Counted from the stretch's first letter, positions 45,071 through 54,203 are shown. The stretch: DNA of 64,000 nt from M50B103 sp041667565 (GCA_964572745.1 CAZNFT010000001.1:1-64000); one strand, 5' to 3'. Numbers and translations are program-made. Notes: generated by a model not told the origin, from the sequence alone.

Positions 45071-45790
45071 CTATTTTTTGTTTTTTATTTCCCAAAGTTT
45101 TGTGAAGCAATCTTCGAGAGCTGGACCTAACTTTTCTGGATAAATTGTTACTTCTGGCATATTGTCCAAGACAACATAAGGAACCTTATGGTCGCGTACC
45201 TGAATGAATTCAGAGTCGTTGCCTTTGAATTTTTCCCAATCAATTTCTTTGTAGAGTTTTTCAAGTTTTTCATCTGGCAAACCATGCTCTAGAATAGAAT
45301 CAGGTCGTTCGGGGTTAAAGCGACGGCGATTCTTGCGAAGAGATTCTTCCCAAGGAACATCAATATAGAGTATGCATGCTTTTTCAAGGATTTCATCAGA
45401 TAATGCCTGGAAAGCATATTCGTAACCACCATGTTCAGCTCCACGACTGAATTCAAGGATGGTTGTTGTTTTTTTAGCATAATCTTCATCACGAAGCTTT
45501 TTCTTGTATTCAAAAGAAATTCTTTCAATTAAAAGATTCCATTGATACTGGTGGAAAAAATAGCCATCAGAATCTGAATGAATGCGTGGTTTATTCAGGA
45601 TTTTTTCTAAAATTGCGTCTTCTTCAAACCATACCCATAGCATGGGGAAATCATCAATTTCTTCAAAATGGTTTATGTGAAAACGTTCAAGTCTTTCATT
45701 TACAGGTGTTTTTTTTAAGTAGTCAATTACTTCGGATTTGCCGGCAGCTGGGCGACCCATGAGAATTACGATCTCAAAATGTTTGTTCAT
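45071..45790 (-). CDS. P-loop kinase-like protein of unknown substrate
   Basis: 239 residues. Walker A is ILMGRPAAGKSEVIDYL at the N-terminus. A possible Walker B strand is KACILYIDVPWEESLRKN, followed by an Arg-rich lid-like part (RKNRRRFNPERPDSI). The layout resembles nucleoside or small-molecule kinases of the adenylate-kinase-like group, but I cannot name the family. Strong ribosome site (aggag, 6 bases before ATG). Cotranscribed with the DMT-like membrane protein. Confidence 0.75.
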   Translation of the reverse strand: MNKHFEIVILMGRPAAGKSEVIDYLKKTPVNERLERFHINHFEEIDDFPMLWVWFEEDAILEKILNKPRIHSDSDGYFFHQYQWNLLIERISFEYKKKLRDEDYAKKTTTILEFSRGAEHGGYEYAFQALSDEILEKACILYIDVPWEESLRKNRRRFNPERPDSILEHGLPDEKLEKLYKEIDWEKFKGNDSEFIQVRDHKVPYVVLDNMPEVTIYPEKLGPALEDCFTKLWEIKNKK

Positions 45791-45924
45791 AGCTTTTCTC
45801 CTAAAATATTTTTTGAAAAGAAAGATAATACAATATTAGTGAAAAGGCAAAATATAAAGGCAAAAAGACGATAATTTTCTGTCTTAACACTATATATTAA
45901 GGTTTATTGACTCTAAAATACTTT

Positions 45925-46992
45925 TCAAGTTTCTTGGTTTGATCTTTTGATTTGAAAGCAGCGTTTTTTCCCTGGCTTTACACAATCACCATGGCATTGA
46001 TAGCATATCTCATTCTTAAGCACTTTGTCGTCATAAAAATCCTTAATATTCTGTAGGCTGGTTTCAGCTATATTTTGAAGAGCCTCTTTGGTGAAAAATC
46101 CTTGGTGAGATGTAATCAGTACATTTGGAAAAGTCATGAGACGTGCAAGAATGTCATCAGAAATGCTTGATGATGAAAAATCCTCAAAGAAATATTTAGC
46201 TTCTTCTTCGTAAACATCCAACCCCGCTCCACCGATCTTTCCACTTTTCAATCCATTGATAAGAGCCTTACTATCTATCAATAAACCACGACCTGTATTA
46301 ATAAGCAAGATGCCGGGTTTCATTAGTTCTATGGCTTTATCATTTATAAGATAATGCGTTTCAGGGGTTAAGGGGCAATGCAGAGAGATAACATCAGATT
46401 CTTTATAAAGTGTTTCCAGGTCAGTGTATTCAACGCCATTTTCTTTAGCATAGGATTCATTGGGAAAAAGGTCATAAGCATAGATTTTCATACCAAAACC
46501 CTTCATGATATCTATCATTATCTGACCTATCTTGCCGGTTCCGATAATTCCTGCTGTTTTACCATGTAGATCAAAGCCCATGAGCCCATCAATAGAAAAA
46601 TTATTATCACGCGTACGGTAAAAGGCGCGGTGAGTTTTTCTGTTAAGCGATAGTACAAGTGCAGCAGCATGTTCGGCTACTGAATAGGGGGAGTAGCTTG
46701 GAACCCGTACGACATGTACATTCCCATAAGCCGCTTTTAGGTCAATATTATTGTAGCCTGCGCAACGCATGGCAATTAATTCAATTCCATGGTTTTTTAA
46801 ATGTTGTAACACATTTTCAGTGATCTCATCATTTACAAAAGCACAAACAGTATCAAAGCCTTTTGTAAGTCCAACGGTTTCTTCATTTAAGTGCGCTTTG
46901 AAATATGTGATCTCAAAACCAAAATTTTCATTTACTTGCTCAAATGATCGCTTATCGTAGGGTTTGGTATCAAAAAATGCAATTTTTTTCAT
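45925..46992 (-). CDS. ldhA: D-lactate dehydrogenase (2-hydroxyacid dehydrogenase family) with Cys-rich tail
   Basis: 355 residues. Pattern of fermentative D-LDH: FFDTKPYDKRSFE, MRCAGYNNIDL, VPSYSPYSVAEHAAAL, the Rossmann motif GIIGTGKIGQ, INTGRG with catalytic Arg, and catalytic His in TSHQGFFTKEAL. It reduces pyruvate to D-lactate with NADH, which points to a fermentative anaerobe. The C-terminal ~25 residues are unusual: CYQCHGDCVKPGKKRC has four Cys in a short basic tail, not part of the standard enzyme. It might bind metal or act as a redox switch. Confidence 0.9.
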   Translation of the reverse strand: MKKIAFFDTKPYDKRSFEQVNENFGFEITYFKAHLNEETVGLTKGFDTVCAFVNDEITENVLQHLKNHGIELIAMRCAGYNNIDLKAAYGNVHVVRVPSYSPYSVAEHAAALVLSLNRKTHRAFYRTRDNNFSIDGLMGFDLHGKTAGIIGTGKIGQIMIDIMKGFGMKIYAYDLFPNESYAKENGVEYTDLETLYKESDVISLHCPLTPETHYLINDKAIELMKPGILLINTGRGLLIDSKALINGLKSGKIGGAGLDVYEEEAKYFFEDFSSSSISDDILARLMTFPNVLITSHQGFFTKEALQNIAETSLQNIKDFYDDKVLKNEICYQCHGDCVKPGKKRCFQIKRSNQET

Positions 46993-47434
46993 TTTACTCC
47001 TCTTTCTTGTATAACAAATGTAAAGTCAAAATAGTTATCTAAGTTCCCTTGTATAGTCCTGTTTTTTCTTAAAAAATAGTTTATTTTTCAAAAAAACATA
47101 AATAAGTATCAATCCAATAAAGGCTCTATTGTAACAATTAATAAAACCATACTTCGCAAAGGGTTTAGAATTTTCAATAATTTTCATCCTTCACGTGTGC
47201 TTATTGTTAAGGTCAAAGAATACTGATATTGAAAAAAGATATATTTCTTTAAATAGTCACTTAACTACTGAATTATACTTGTTTTTAATATACATTTCAG
47301 TTAGACTAAACACAAGAAATTTGAATTTTCCCATTTATGATATTTGAAAAACATTATATTTTGGGAACATCGGGTAAATATTATTCTTTATAAACGTTTG
47401 TTAATGATAACAATACATCAAAAAAGGAAGTAAC
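46993..47434. other. 442-base divergent intergenic region
   Basis: No gene visible. It separates ldhA (minus) from the tandem barrel genes (plus) and must hold both promoters. The sequence is very A+T-rich, so -10-like boxes are too frequent to single one out. A symmetric element lies near the plus-strand start (listed separately). Confidence 0.5.
47398..47413. promoter_or_regulatory. Symmetric operator-like element ttgttaatgataacaa
   Basis: ttgtta-atga-taacaa is a perfect inverted repeat, 21 bases before the start of the first barrel gene and just before its ribosome site (aaggaag). It could be an operator or a short leader hairpin. Confidence 0.35.
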
Positions 47435-48292
47435 ATGAAAAAAACTATGTTAATTTTATTAAGTCTTTTGCTCTTGACCATACCCATGCTTGCAGCTAAT
47501 TCTTTGATCAACTCAGAAGATGCAAAGGTCAAATTTAATTTTGATTTTGAAACGGGCTTGTTTGGAGTTTTGGCACATACATATCAATCAGGAAGTACTG
47601 CTGAAGGTGCTTACAATTTTGATTTTGTGAAAGAAGGCGGACAGGATATTCTTCTTCCATTCGAAAGATATGTAGCAGGTATCACAATAAATGACCGTCA
47701 TAAAATATCATTGTTGTATCAACCCTTAGAAGTGAACACGAGTGTTACATTTAGAGACGATGTTATGATCGATAGTGTCATATTTAGTTCGGGAACACCA
47801 ATGGAAATCAAATACGGATTCCCCTTCTATAGATTTACATACTCATACACATTTGTAAAAAATGATGCGCTTGAATTGGCAGCCGGACTTGCTCTACAAG
47901 CAAGAAATGCTTCCATTGTTTTCAAAGAAGTATCTGGCGAACAGATGACAGTAAGTCAAAATGTTGGGCCGGTTCCCGCTATCAATCTTTATGGTCGATA
48001 TAATTTCAATAGTGGTTTATACCTTAGTTTAGATGCAACAGGTTTGTACGCCTCTTCAGCGTTGATTAATGGTGCTAGCTTTACTTTCGAAGGGTCTATT
48101 CTAGATGCTTCGTTAAGAGCGGGCTATCCTCTGCGCGATGGCGTTGATGTTTTTGCTAATCTTCGCTTTTTAGGTGGAACTGCTAAAGGAGAGTCCGAGT
48201 ATATTGAACGCACTTGGACTGAACCTACTGAATCTTATACATCTAACGTGCTTTCGACAACGAGCTTTACACTTGGTATAAGTGTATATTAA
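47435..48292 (+). CDS. Outer-membrane beta-barrel protein, tandem paralogue 1
   Basis: 285 residues with signal peptide MKKTMLILLSLLLLTIPMLA. The mature part is a series of amphipathic strands (KVKFNFDFETGLFGVLAHTY, YGFPFYRFTYSYTFV, ASLRAGYPLRDGVDVFANL) ending with a C-terminal aromatic (SVY), the insertion signal for outer-membrane barrels. About 285 residues would fit a 10-12-strand barrel. Strong ribosome site (aaggaag). Family unknown. The next gene is a close paralogue with the same strand order. Confidence 0.75.
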   Translation: MKKTMLILLSLLLLTIPMLAANSLINSEDAKVKFNFDFETGLFGVLAHTYQSGSTAEGAYNFDFVKEGGQDILLPFERYVAGITINDRHKISLLYQPLEVNTSVTFRDDVMIDSVIFSSGTPMEIKYGFPFYRFTYSYTFVKNDALELAAGLALQARNASIVFKEVSGEQMTVSQNVGPVPAINLYGRYNFNSGLYLSLDATGLYASSALINGASFTFEGSILDASLRAGYPLRDGVDVFANLRFLGGTAKGESEYIERTWTEPTESYTSNVLSTTSFTLGISVY

Positions 48293-48314
48293 TTACAATT
48301 TAAGGAATCAAAAA

Positions 48315-49175
48315 ATGAAAAATTTATTCAAATTAACCCTGCTTTCCGTTTTCATGCTAACTTCAATGTTTGCAGTAGAAAGCTCACTGTTAAACAGTGC
48401 TGATAGTAAGGTGAAGGTGTCTTTCGAAATAGAAACAGGCACAGTTGGAGTATTAAGTCATACATATCAGTCAGGAAGAACTGAAGAAGGTGCAACGCGC
48501 TTTGATTACGTCAAACAGGGTGGTCAAGATGTTTTATTTCCTTTTGATCGTTATGTAGCGAATATCACGATCAAAGAAAAACACAAGATCTCTCTTATGT
48601 ATCAACCTTTAAAAGTTACTACCAATGTAACATTTCGTGATGATGTTATGGTTGATAGTGTACTTTTTTCTAAAGGTACACCCATGGAATTGAGCTATGG
48701 TTTTCCTTTTTATCGCATTACCTACTCCTACTCTTTTATTAACTCCGAAAACTTTACACTTGCCGGAGGCCTAGCTTTGCAGGCAAGAAATGCCAATATC
48801 GTTTTTAAAGCACTTGATGGAACAGCTATGACAGTAGCTAATAATGTCGGACCGGTTCCTTCCTTGAATTTGAATGGTCGTTATGATTTTAATGGAGGAG
48901 CTTTTCTTGGCTTTGAAGTGACTGGGTTGTATGCTTCATCAGCTATTATCAATGGTGCCAGTTTTGCTTTTGAAGGATCCATACTTGACGCCTCGCTGCG
49001 TGGTGGATATACTCTAATTGATGGCCTTGATGTTTTTGCGAATTTTAGATTTTTAGGTGGAACGTCAAAGGGAGAATCGCAATATATCGAGCGTAATTGG
49101 AGTGAGACCAATGAACGCTATGGTATAAATAATTTAGCCACATCGAGTTTTACTTTGGGAATATCGTTATATTAA
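48315..49175 (+). CDS. Outer-membrane beta-barrel protein, tandem paralogue 2
   Basis: 286 residues from the ATG at 48315 (aagga 7-8 bases upstream); an ATG at 48282 inside the previous gene would add 11 residues ahead of an ordinary signal peptide (MKNLFKLTLLSVFMLTSMFA) and is unlikely. It matches paralogue 1 along its whole length. Examples are VTFRDDVM(I/V)DSV and LALQARNA, the shared segments NVGPVP and EGSILDASLR, and the same FTLGIS-(V/L)-Y ending. A recent tandem duplication is evident; they may form a two-component porin or have diverged in surface loops. A strong terminator follows. Confidence 0.75.
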   Translation: MKNLFKLTLLSVFMLTSMFAVESSLLNSADSKVKVSFEIETGTVGVLSHTYQSGRTEEGATRFDYVKQGGQDVLFPFDRYVANITIKEKHKISLMYQPLKVTTNVTFRDDVMVDSVLFSKGTPMELSYGFPFYRITYSYSFINSENFTLAGGLALQARNANIVFKALDGTAMTVANNVGPVPSLNLNGRYDFNGGAFLGFEVTGLYASSAIINGASFAFEGSILDASLRGGYTLIDGLDVFANFRFLGGTSKGESQYIERNWSETNERYGINNLATSSFTLGISLY

Positions 49176-49211
49176 ACACATAATATATTTTTAATAAATG
49201 CTTTCTGAATG

Positions 49212-49237
49212 CCCCGGTTAAAACCCGGGGTTATTTT
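49212..49237 (+). terminator. Terminator after the tandem barrel genes
   Basis: ccccggtt / aacccgggg arms with one bulged base around a short A-rich loop, followed by ttatttttt. It starts 37 bases after the stop of paralogue 2. Confidence 0.8.
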
Positions 49238-49362
49238 TTGGGGGTGGAATAAATATTTGCTCAAAGTATCGGGACTAATATCCAAGATCCAAACAGTATA
49301 TAGAATAAACGCTAATTTTTGCCTGTTTCTTACTATTTTACTACTCCATATTGACTATTGTT

Positions 49363-50904
49363 TTAGAAAATACTTTCGTTTCTGTCTAAATTCCTATAAT
49401 GAATTGCTTCGGAAATATGGCTTGAGTTTATGTTTTTCGAATTATCTAGGTCAGCTATACTGCGTGCAACTTTAAGTATGCGTGTGTAGGCACGAGCCGA
49501 AAGACCTAATCGGAGAATAGCGACTTTTAAGAGATCGCGACACTCATTATCCAGTTCGCAATATTTTTTAATATCCCGTGAACCCATTTGTGCATTACAG
49601 TGAACCCGCTTATAATGTTTGAATCGCTGAGTTTGAATATCTCTTGCACGACATACGCGTTCTCTTATACTGGCAGAGTATTCACTATCTTCTTTGGTGC
49701 TGATCTCTTCATAGCTAACAGGGGGGACATCAACATGAAGATCTATTCTATCAAGAAGCGGTCCGGATATACGCGATAAATACTGCTGTATTTGTCCAAA
49801 TGTACAGGTGCACTCATGGTCTGGATCACTGGAATATCCGCAGGGACATGGATTCATGGCTGCAATCAACATGAATGATGCAGGGTAAGTTAGTGAGGTA
49901 AGTGCACGACTGATCGTAACTTGCCCATCTTCCAGTGGCTGCCTTAATACTTCCAAAACATTTTTTTTAAACTCAGGGAATTCATCAAGGAAGAGGACTC
50001 CATTATGAGCAAGGCTGACTTCCCCGGGTCGTGGTATTCTGCCGCCACCCACGAGTGCAGAATCAGAAATAGTATGATGAGGTGAACGGAATGGTCTGCT
50101 TGTAATTAGGCTTGTGTCCGAGATATCTTCATTGACTGAGTAAATAGCAGTCGTTTCCATAGCTTCCTGAAGAGTCAGATCCGGCAAAATAGTTGGAACG
50201 CGTTTGGCTAGCATAGATTTACCTGAACCGGGAGGGCCAATGAGCACAATATTGTGCCCACCGGCTGCAGCAACTTCCAATGCACGTTTTACATGCGCTT
50301 GCCCCTTAACCTCGGAAAAATCTACCTGATATTTTCTTCCCCCTCTAAAGAAGCTTTTTATATCTACGGTTTCAGATTCTAAGTTGCTGGTCCCGTTAAT
50401 TATTTCCACCGCATCTTTCAATGTATCTGCACCCCAAACAGTGCAATAGCCGGGCATGGCGGCTTCGCGTGCATTGGCTTTGGGTACAATAAGGTTTTTT
50501 TGTTTAAAATTTTTCATGCCTATAGATATGGGCAAGATCCCTTTTGAAGGACGCAGATTACCATCAAGTGCTAATTCACCAATGCAGATAAAATCCAGCA
50601 GTCTTTCTGAATCAACGACCTCACCACCAGCTAAAAAACCCAAGGCTAAAGAGAGATCAAAACCTGTCCCAACTTTAGGAATATCAGCCGGCGCGAGGTT
50701 TTGTGTGATCTTTGCACCGGGCATCTTATAGTTGCAGGATTTTATCGCGGACAAAACACGCGAAAAACTTTCTTTGACAGCTTTTTCTGCTAAACCAACG
50801 ATAAAATATTTAGGAGTAGAGCGATCCAGACGGGTCTCTATAGTGACCTCGTAAGCCTTAATACCGTGCAAGGCCGCTGAATAGCATTGAGTTATAGTTT
50901 TCAT
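49363..50904 (-). CDS. comM: YifB/ComM-family Mg-chelatase-like AAA+ ATPase
   Basis: 513 residues. N-terminal Lon-like fold (LHGIKAYEVTIETRLDRS... GTGFDLSLALGFL), then an AAA+ core with Walker A LIGPPGSGKSMLAKRVP, Walker B GVLFLDEFPEFKKNVLEVL, the zinc-type loop NPCPCGYSSDPDHECTCTFG, and the C-terminal Mg-chelatase helical domain (LGLSARAYTRILKVARSIAD). ComM is a helicase that promotes branch migration during natural transformation. A CRP-like site is 53 bases upstream, shared with the divergent galE. Confidence 0.93.
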   Translation of the reverse strand: MKTITQCYSAALHGIKAYEVTIETRLDRSTPKYFIVGLAEKAVKESFSRVLSAIKSCNYKMPGAKITQNLAPADIPKVGTGFDLSLALGFLAGGEVVDSERLLDFICIGELALDGNLRPSKGILPISIGMKNFKQKNLIVPKANAREAAMPGYCTVWGADTLKDAVEIINGTSNLESETVDIKSFFRGGRKYQVDFSEVKGQAHVKRALEVAAAGGHNIVLIGPPGSGKSMLAKRVPTILPDLTLQEAMETTAIYSVNEDISDTSLITSRPFRSPHHTISDSALVGGGRIPRPGEVSLAHNGVLFLDEFPEFKKNVLEVLRQPLEDGQVTISRALTSLTYPASFMLIAAMNPCPCGYSSDPDHECTCTFGQIQQYLSRISGPLLDRIDLHVDVPPVSYEEISTKEDSEYSASIRERVCRARDIQTQRFKHYKRVHCNAQMGSRDIKKYCELDNECRDLLKVAILRLGLSARAYTRILKVARSIADLDNSKNINSSHISEAIHYRNLDRNESIF

Positions 50905-50956
50905 TTGTCATAAAAATAAGACAAAAAAATCAATGATAAAACAGCTATTTTTCAAG

Positions 50957-50972
50957 TGTGACATAAGTCACA
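50957..50972. promoter_or_regulatory. CRP/FNR-type operator candidate (TGTGA-N6-TCACA), site D
   Basis: TGTGACATAAGTCACA has perfect half-sites with a nonsymmetric spacer. It lies between divergent comM (53 bases) and galE (92 bases). CRP control of competence genes and of galactose metabolism is known in other bacteria, so either target is plausible. Confidence 0.6.
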
Positions 50973-51063
50973 TTTTTTTGACCTTCTATTGAGTTTAGAT
51001 GGCATATTATCGCTTGTTTTTAAAGTTTGAAACCAATAAGTTTGTGGGTAAAGGAGAAAGAAT

Positions 51064-52077
51064 ATGAATACGATCTTGGTCACTGGTGGGGCCGGCTATA
51101 TTGGCTCCCATACATGTATTAAATTATTGGAAGCTGGCTACGAAATTGTTGTTGTAGATAATTTTTCGAATAGCAAGCCTGAATCTTTAAAACGGGTCAG
51201 ACACATTTCAGGCAAAGATTTTAAATCATATCAGGTAAATATTTGTGATAAAATTGGCTTAACAAAGGTCTTTGAAAAAAATAAAATTGATGCAGTTATT
51301 CATTTTGCTGGCTATAAGGCCGTAGGTGAATCTGTTGAAAAACCCTTGATGTATTATGAAAATAATATTTATGGGACTTTGGTTTTATGTGATGTAATGC
51401 GCAAGGCAGGAACTAAAAACATTGTTTTTTCTTCATCAGCAACAGTGTATGGATTAAATGAAAATGTACCTTTTGTTGAAGATTATCCTACATCAGCAAC
51501 TAATCCCTATGGTAAGACAAAACTTTTTATTGAAGAGATCCTTTCTGATTTAAAAGTAGCTGATCCCGACTGGAATGTTACCCTTCTCCGATATTTTAAT
51601 CCGGTTGGAGCTCATCCTAGTGGATTGATCGGTGAAGATCCCAACGGTATCCCCAATAATTTAATGCCCTTTATTTCTCAGGTTGCCGTTGCTAGATTAA
51701 AAGAATTAAAAGTTTTTGGTCACGATTATCCAACTCCCGATGGTACGGGTGTCCGGGACTATATTCATGTTATGGATCTTGCAGATGGTCATGTAAAAGC
51801 TTTACAAGGACCGGTTCAAAAAGAAGGAGCCGCAATTTATAATCTTGGCACAGGAAAGGGAAATTCTGTTCTAGATGTTGTGAAAGCTTTCGAAAAAGAG
51901 AATAAAATCAAAATTCCATATATATTGGTTGATCGCCGTCCTGGTGATATTGCAAGCTCCTATGCGGATGCAAGCAAGGCACGCAAGATCTTAAAATGGG
52001 AAGCTCGTTATACTCTCGAAGATATGGTACGGGATTCCTGGAATTGGCAAAGCAAAAATCCAAAAGGTTATGCGTAA
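51064..52077 (+). CDS. galE: UDP-glucose 4-epimerase
   Basis: 337 residues. NAD-binding VTGGAGYIGSHTCIKLLE, catalytic Ser/Tyr/Lys in FSSSATVYG and NPYGKTKLFIE, and substrate segments LLRYFNPVGAHPSG and GDYPTPDGTG-like DYPTPDGTGVRDYIH. It interconverts UDP-glucose and UDP-galactose for surface polysaccharide. Good ribosome site (aaaggag). Overlaps the next gene by 8 bases. Confidence 0.95.
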   Translation: MNTILVTGGAGYIGSHTCIKLLEAGYEIVVVDNFSNSKPESLKRVRHISGKDFKSYQVNICDKIGLTKVFEKNKIDAVIHFAGYKAVGESVEKPLMYYENNIYGTLVLCDVMRKAGTKNIVFSSSATVYGLNENVPFVEDYPTSATNPYGKTKLFIEEILSDLKVADPDWNVTLLRYFNPVGAHPSGLIGEDPNGIPNNLMPFISQVAVARLKELKVFGHDYPTPDGTGVRDYIHVMDLADGHVKALQGPVQKEGAAIYNLGTGKGNSVLDVVKAFEKENKIKIPYILVDRRPGDIASSYADASKARKILKWEARYTLEDMVRDSWNWQSKNPKGYA

Positions 52078-52777
52078 AATACTCATTATAGCTCATCGAG
52101 GTGCTTCCGGGACAGAGCCCGAAAACACTTTGCTTGCTTTTGAAACCGCAATTGAGATGAAGGCGGATGCTATCGAGTTTGATGTGCAATTAAGCAAGAG
52201 TAAAGAAGTCATGGTTTTTCATGATACCAAGCTTAAAAGGATGACAGGTAAAAAGGGAAAGTTAAAGAAAAAGAAATTAGCTAAATTATTAGAGCTGGAT
52301 CTGGGAAAAGGCCAGCGTATCCCCACACTTAAAGAAACGCTTGATCAACTGGATGCACGTATAGATCTGAACATTGAATTAAAGGCACGGAAAACAGCAG
52401 TTCCCACGGCATTATTAATACAAAATGCCATCAGGACGGGGCATTGGAAAGCTGAAAACTTTTTTATTTCATCCTTTTATTACAAAGAATTGAGACGTTT
52501 TCATGAGCTTAGTCCGGATATCCCTGTTTCTTTGCTTTATAATGGTAAGCCGAAAAAACTCAAAAAAAGAGTTAAAATACTTCAACCTGTCAGTGTTCAT
52601 CTAAATGCAAAAAAGATCAAAAAGAAATGGATAGATCTGGCACATGAATATGGTTTAAAAGTATATATTTGGACTGTTGATGATCCACAAGTTGCGCAAA
52701 TACTGTATTCTGATGGTGCTGATGGAATTTTTACAAACTATCCGGATAGACTTATAAAAAGCCGCCGTGGATTTTAG
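52070..52777 (+). CDS. Glycerophosphodiester phosphodiesterase
   Basis: 235 residues, no signal peptide, so cytosolic (UgpQ-like). GDPD motifs: IIAHRGASGTEPENTLLAF (His-Arg), DAIEFDVQLSKSKEVMVFHD (Glu-Asp and His-Asp), LNIELKA, and the ending VYIWTVDDPQ...GADGIFTNYPD. It splits glycerophosphodiesters to glycerol-3-phosphate and an alcohol. A Lys-rich stretch (MTGKKGKLKKKKLAK) is notable. The ATG lies inside the end of galE, suggesting coupling. Confidence 0.92.
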   Translation: MRKILIIAHRGASGTEPENTLLAFETAIEMKADAIEFDVQLSKSKEVMVFHDTKLKRMTGKKGKLKKKKLAKLLELDLGKGQRIPTLKETLDQLDARIDLNIELKARKTAVPTALLIQNAIRTGHWKAENFFISSFYYKELRRFHELSPDIPVSLLYNGKPKKLKKRVKILQPVSVHLNAKKIKKKWIDLAHEYGLKVYIWTVDDPQVAQILYSDGADGIFTNYPDRLIKSRRGF

Positions 52778-52815
52778 TTTAAATTTTTCCTGATCAATTT
52801 TCTAAGTTCGCTAAA

Positions 52816-53064
52816 TCAGCGAAATCTTTCAATAAATTCCCTGGCTTCTTTTCTAAGACGAGAGTGATCTAGTTCTAATTCAAGAATAACAGATGAAAGT
52901 ACCCTGATCTGTTCTTCCGTTGGCATGCGCTTATTAACCACAACAACGCGATTTTCATTGATAATACAGTGGCCGCCGGAAAACGTACCGGTTCCGAAAA
53001 CGACATCAAAATCATTTTCTTTCAAGAATTTTGTAATTAATTCAAGAATTTTTTTTGGTTTCAT
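52816..53064 (-). CDS. Small conserved-looking protein of unknown function downstream of manC
   Basis: 82 residues from the ATG at 53064, one base after the manC stop, with aagga 10 bases upstream; a GTG at 53085 would overlap manC and add 7 residues. The core pattern is FGTGTFSGGHCIINENRVVVVNKRMP followed by helices (shown here only as GTFSGGHCI and VVVVNKRMP). I recall similar short proteins in Bacteroidota, without a known function. The GG-x-C-x-(I/L)...V-(I/V)-V-N-K motif looks conserved. Cotranscribed with manC. Confidence 0.6.
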   Translation of the reverse strand: MKPKKILELITKFLKENDFDVVFGTGTFSGGHCIINENRVVVVNKRMPTEEQIRVLSSVILELELDHSRLRKEAREFIERFR

Positions 53065-53065
53065 T

Positions 53066-54160
53066 TTATAAAAGTCCTTCTTCACCTATAACCGGCAGGG
53101 TATCAACGATTTCTTTGATGTTTTCTGCTTCACTGCGCGGTAATATTAGTAAAGCACCTTCGTTTTCAACGATAATGAGGTTTTTTAAGCCAAGTCCGAA
53201 AACTTTGAGATTCTTGCTGTAAACATAATTGCCACTTGAGCGAAGCATCAATCCCTCGGAGCGGATAACATTTTTGTTTTTATCTTTTTCGCCGATTTTA
53301 TACACTGTATCCCAGCTTCCTACATCATTCCAATCGAACTCTGCTTTTACGACATTAATTTGAGATGATTGCTCAAGAACACCATAATCGATAGAGATAG
53401 ATTCGATCGTTTTCCATTTTTTTGCTGTAACACGGTCGTATTTAGATGTACCAATATTATTTGCTATGCTTTTTAAAATCTCGCCGGTTTCGGGCAAGAA
53501 TCGATTAATCTTGTTAATTATGCTTTCTGCTTTCCAGACAAACATACCACTGTTCCAGAAAAACTCTCCTGACTTAAGAAATAATTTTGCAGTGTTTGCA
53601 TCTGGTTTTTCCGCAAAAGTTTTTGATTTATAGATTTGCGTGTCACCGGCTAAGGGTGATGACAAAATATCAACATCTTTATCAACTTGAACATAGCCAT
53701 AGCCCGTAGCGGGAAAAGTAGGTTTAATACCAAAGGTGAATAAGAAGTTTTCAGTACTTGCTACTTTAATCGTTGATTTTACGGTCTTTGTGAATGCTTC
53801 AATATTCGTGATCAAATGGTCGGCAGGAAAAAGTCCCATAACAGCTTCAGGATCTTTCTTAAGCAAATGATGTGCTGCAAGGCCAATTGCGGGAGCTGTA
53901 CTTTTACCGGAAGGTTCAATAATAAAATTATTTTCCTTAAGCTCATCGTTTTGAGCTTGGATCATTTCTGCCATATCTTTATTAGTAATAATTAAAATAT
54001 GTTCAAGCTTAGATAGCGTTTTAAGACGATCAATGGTTAGATTGATCATACTTTTACTACCGACAATATCCAGTAGCTGTTTTGGATGCTTTTTTTTACT
54101 CAAGGGCCAGAAACGTTTTCCAACACCGCCGGCAAGAATTACGCTGTAATAGTGTTCCAT
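53066..54160 (-). CDS. manC: Mannose-1-phosphate guanylyltransferase
   Basis: 364 residues. Nucleotidyltransferase start YYSVILAGGVGKRFWPLSKK followed by HPKQLLDIVG (signature GGxGxRxWPxSxxxxPKQ), GLFPADHLI, ATGYGYVQ, FAEKPDANTA, FFWNSGMFVWKAE and FDWNDVGSWD. It makes GDP-mannose from mannose-1-phosphate and GTP. It lacks the C-terminal isomerase domain, so it is the single-function type. Ribosome site gaggt upstream. Confidence 0.93.
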   Translation of the reverse strand: MEHYYSVILAGGVGKRFWPLSKKKHPKQLLDIVGSKSMINLTIDRLKTLSKLEHILIITNKDMAEMIQAQNDELKENNFIIEPSGKSTAPAIGLAAHHLLKKDPEAVMGLFPADHLITNIEAFTKTVKSTIKVASTENFLFTFGIKPTFPATGYGYVQVDKDVDILSSPLAGDTQIYKSKTFAEKPDANTAKLFLKSGEFFWNSGMFVWKAESIINKINRFLPETGEILKSIANNIGTSKYDRVTAKKWKTIESISIDYGVLEQSSQINVVKAEFDWNDVGSWDTVYKIGEKDKNKNVIRSEGLMLRSSGNYVYSKNLKVFGLGLKNLIIVENEGALLILPRSEAENIKEIVDTLPVIGEEGLL

Positions 54161-54203
54161 TCATACCTCATTAAATATTCTTCTGTATAATATAGGTCTA
54201 TCG

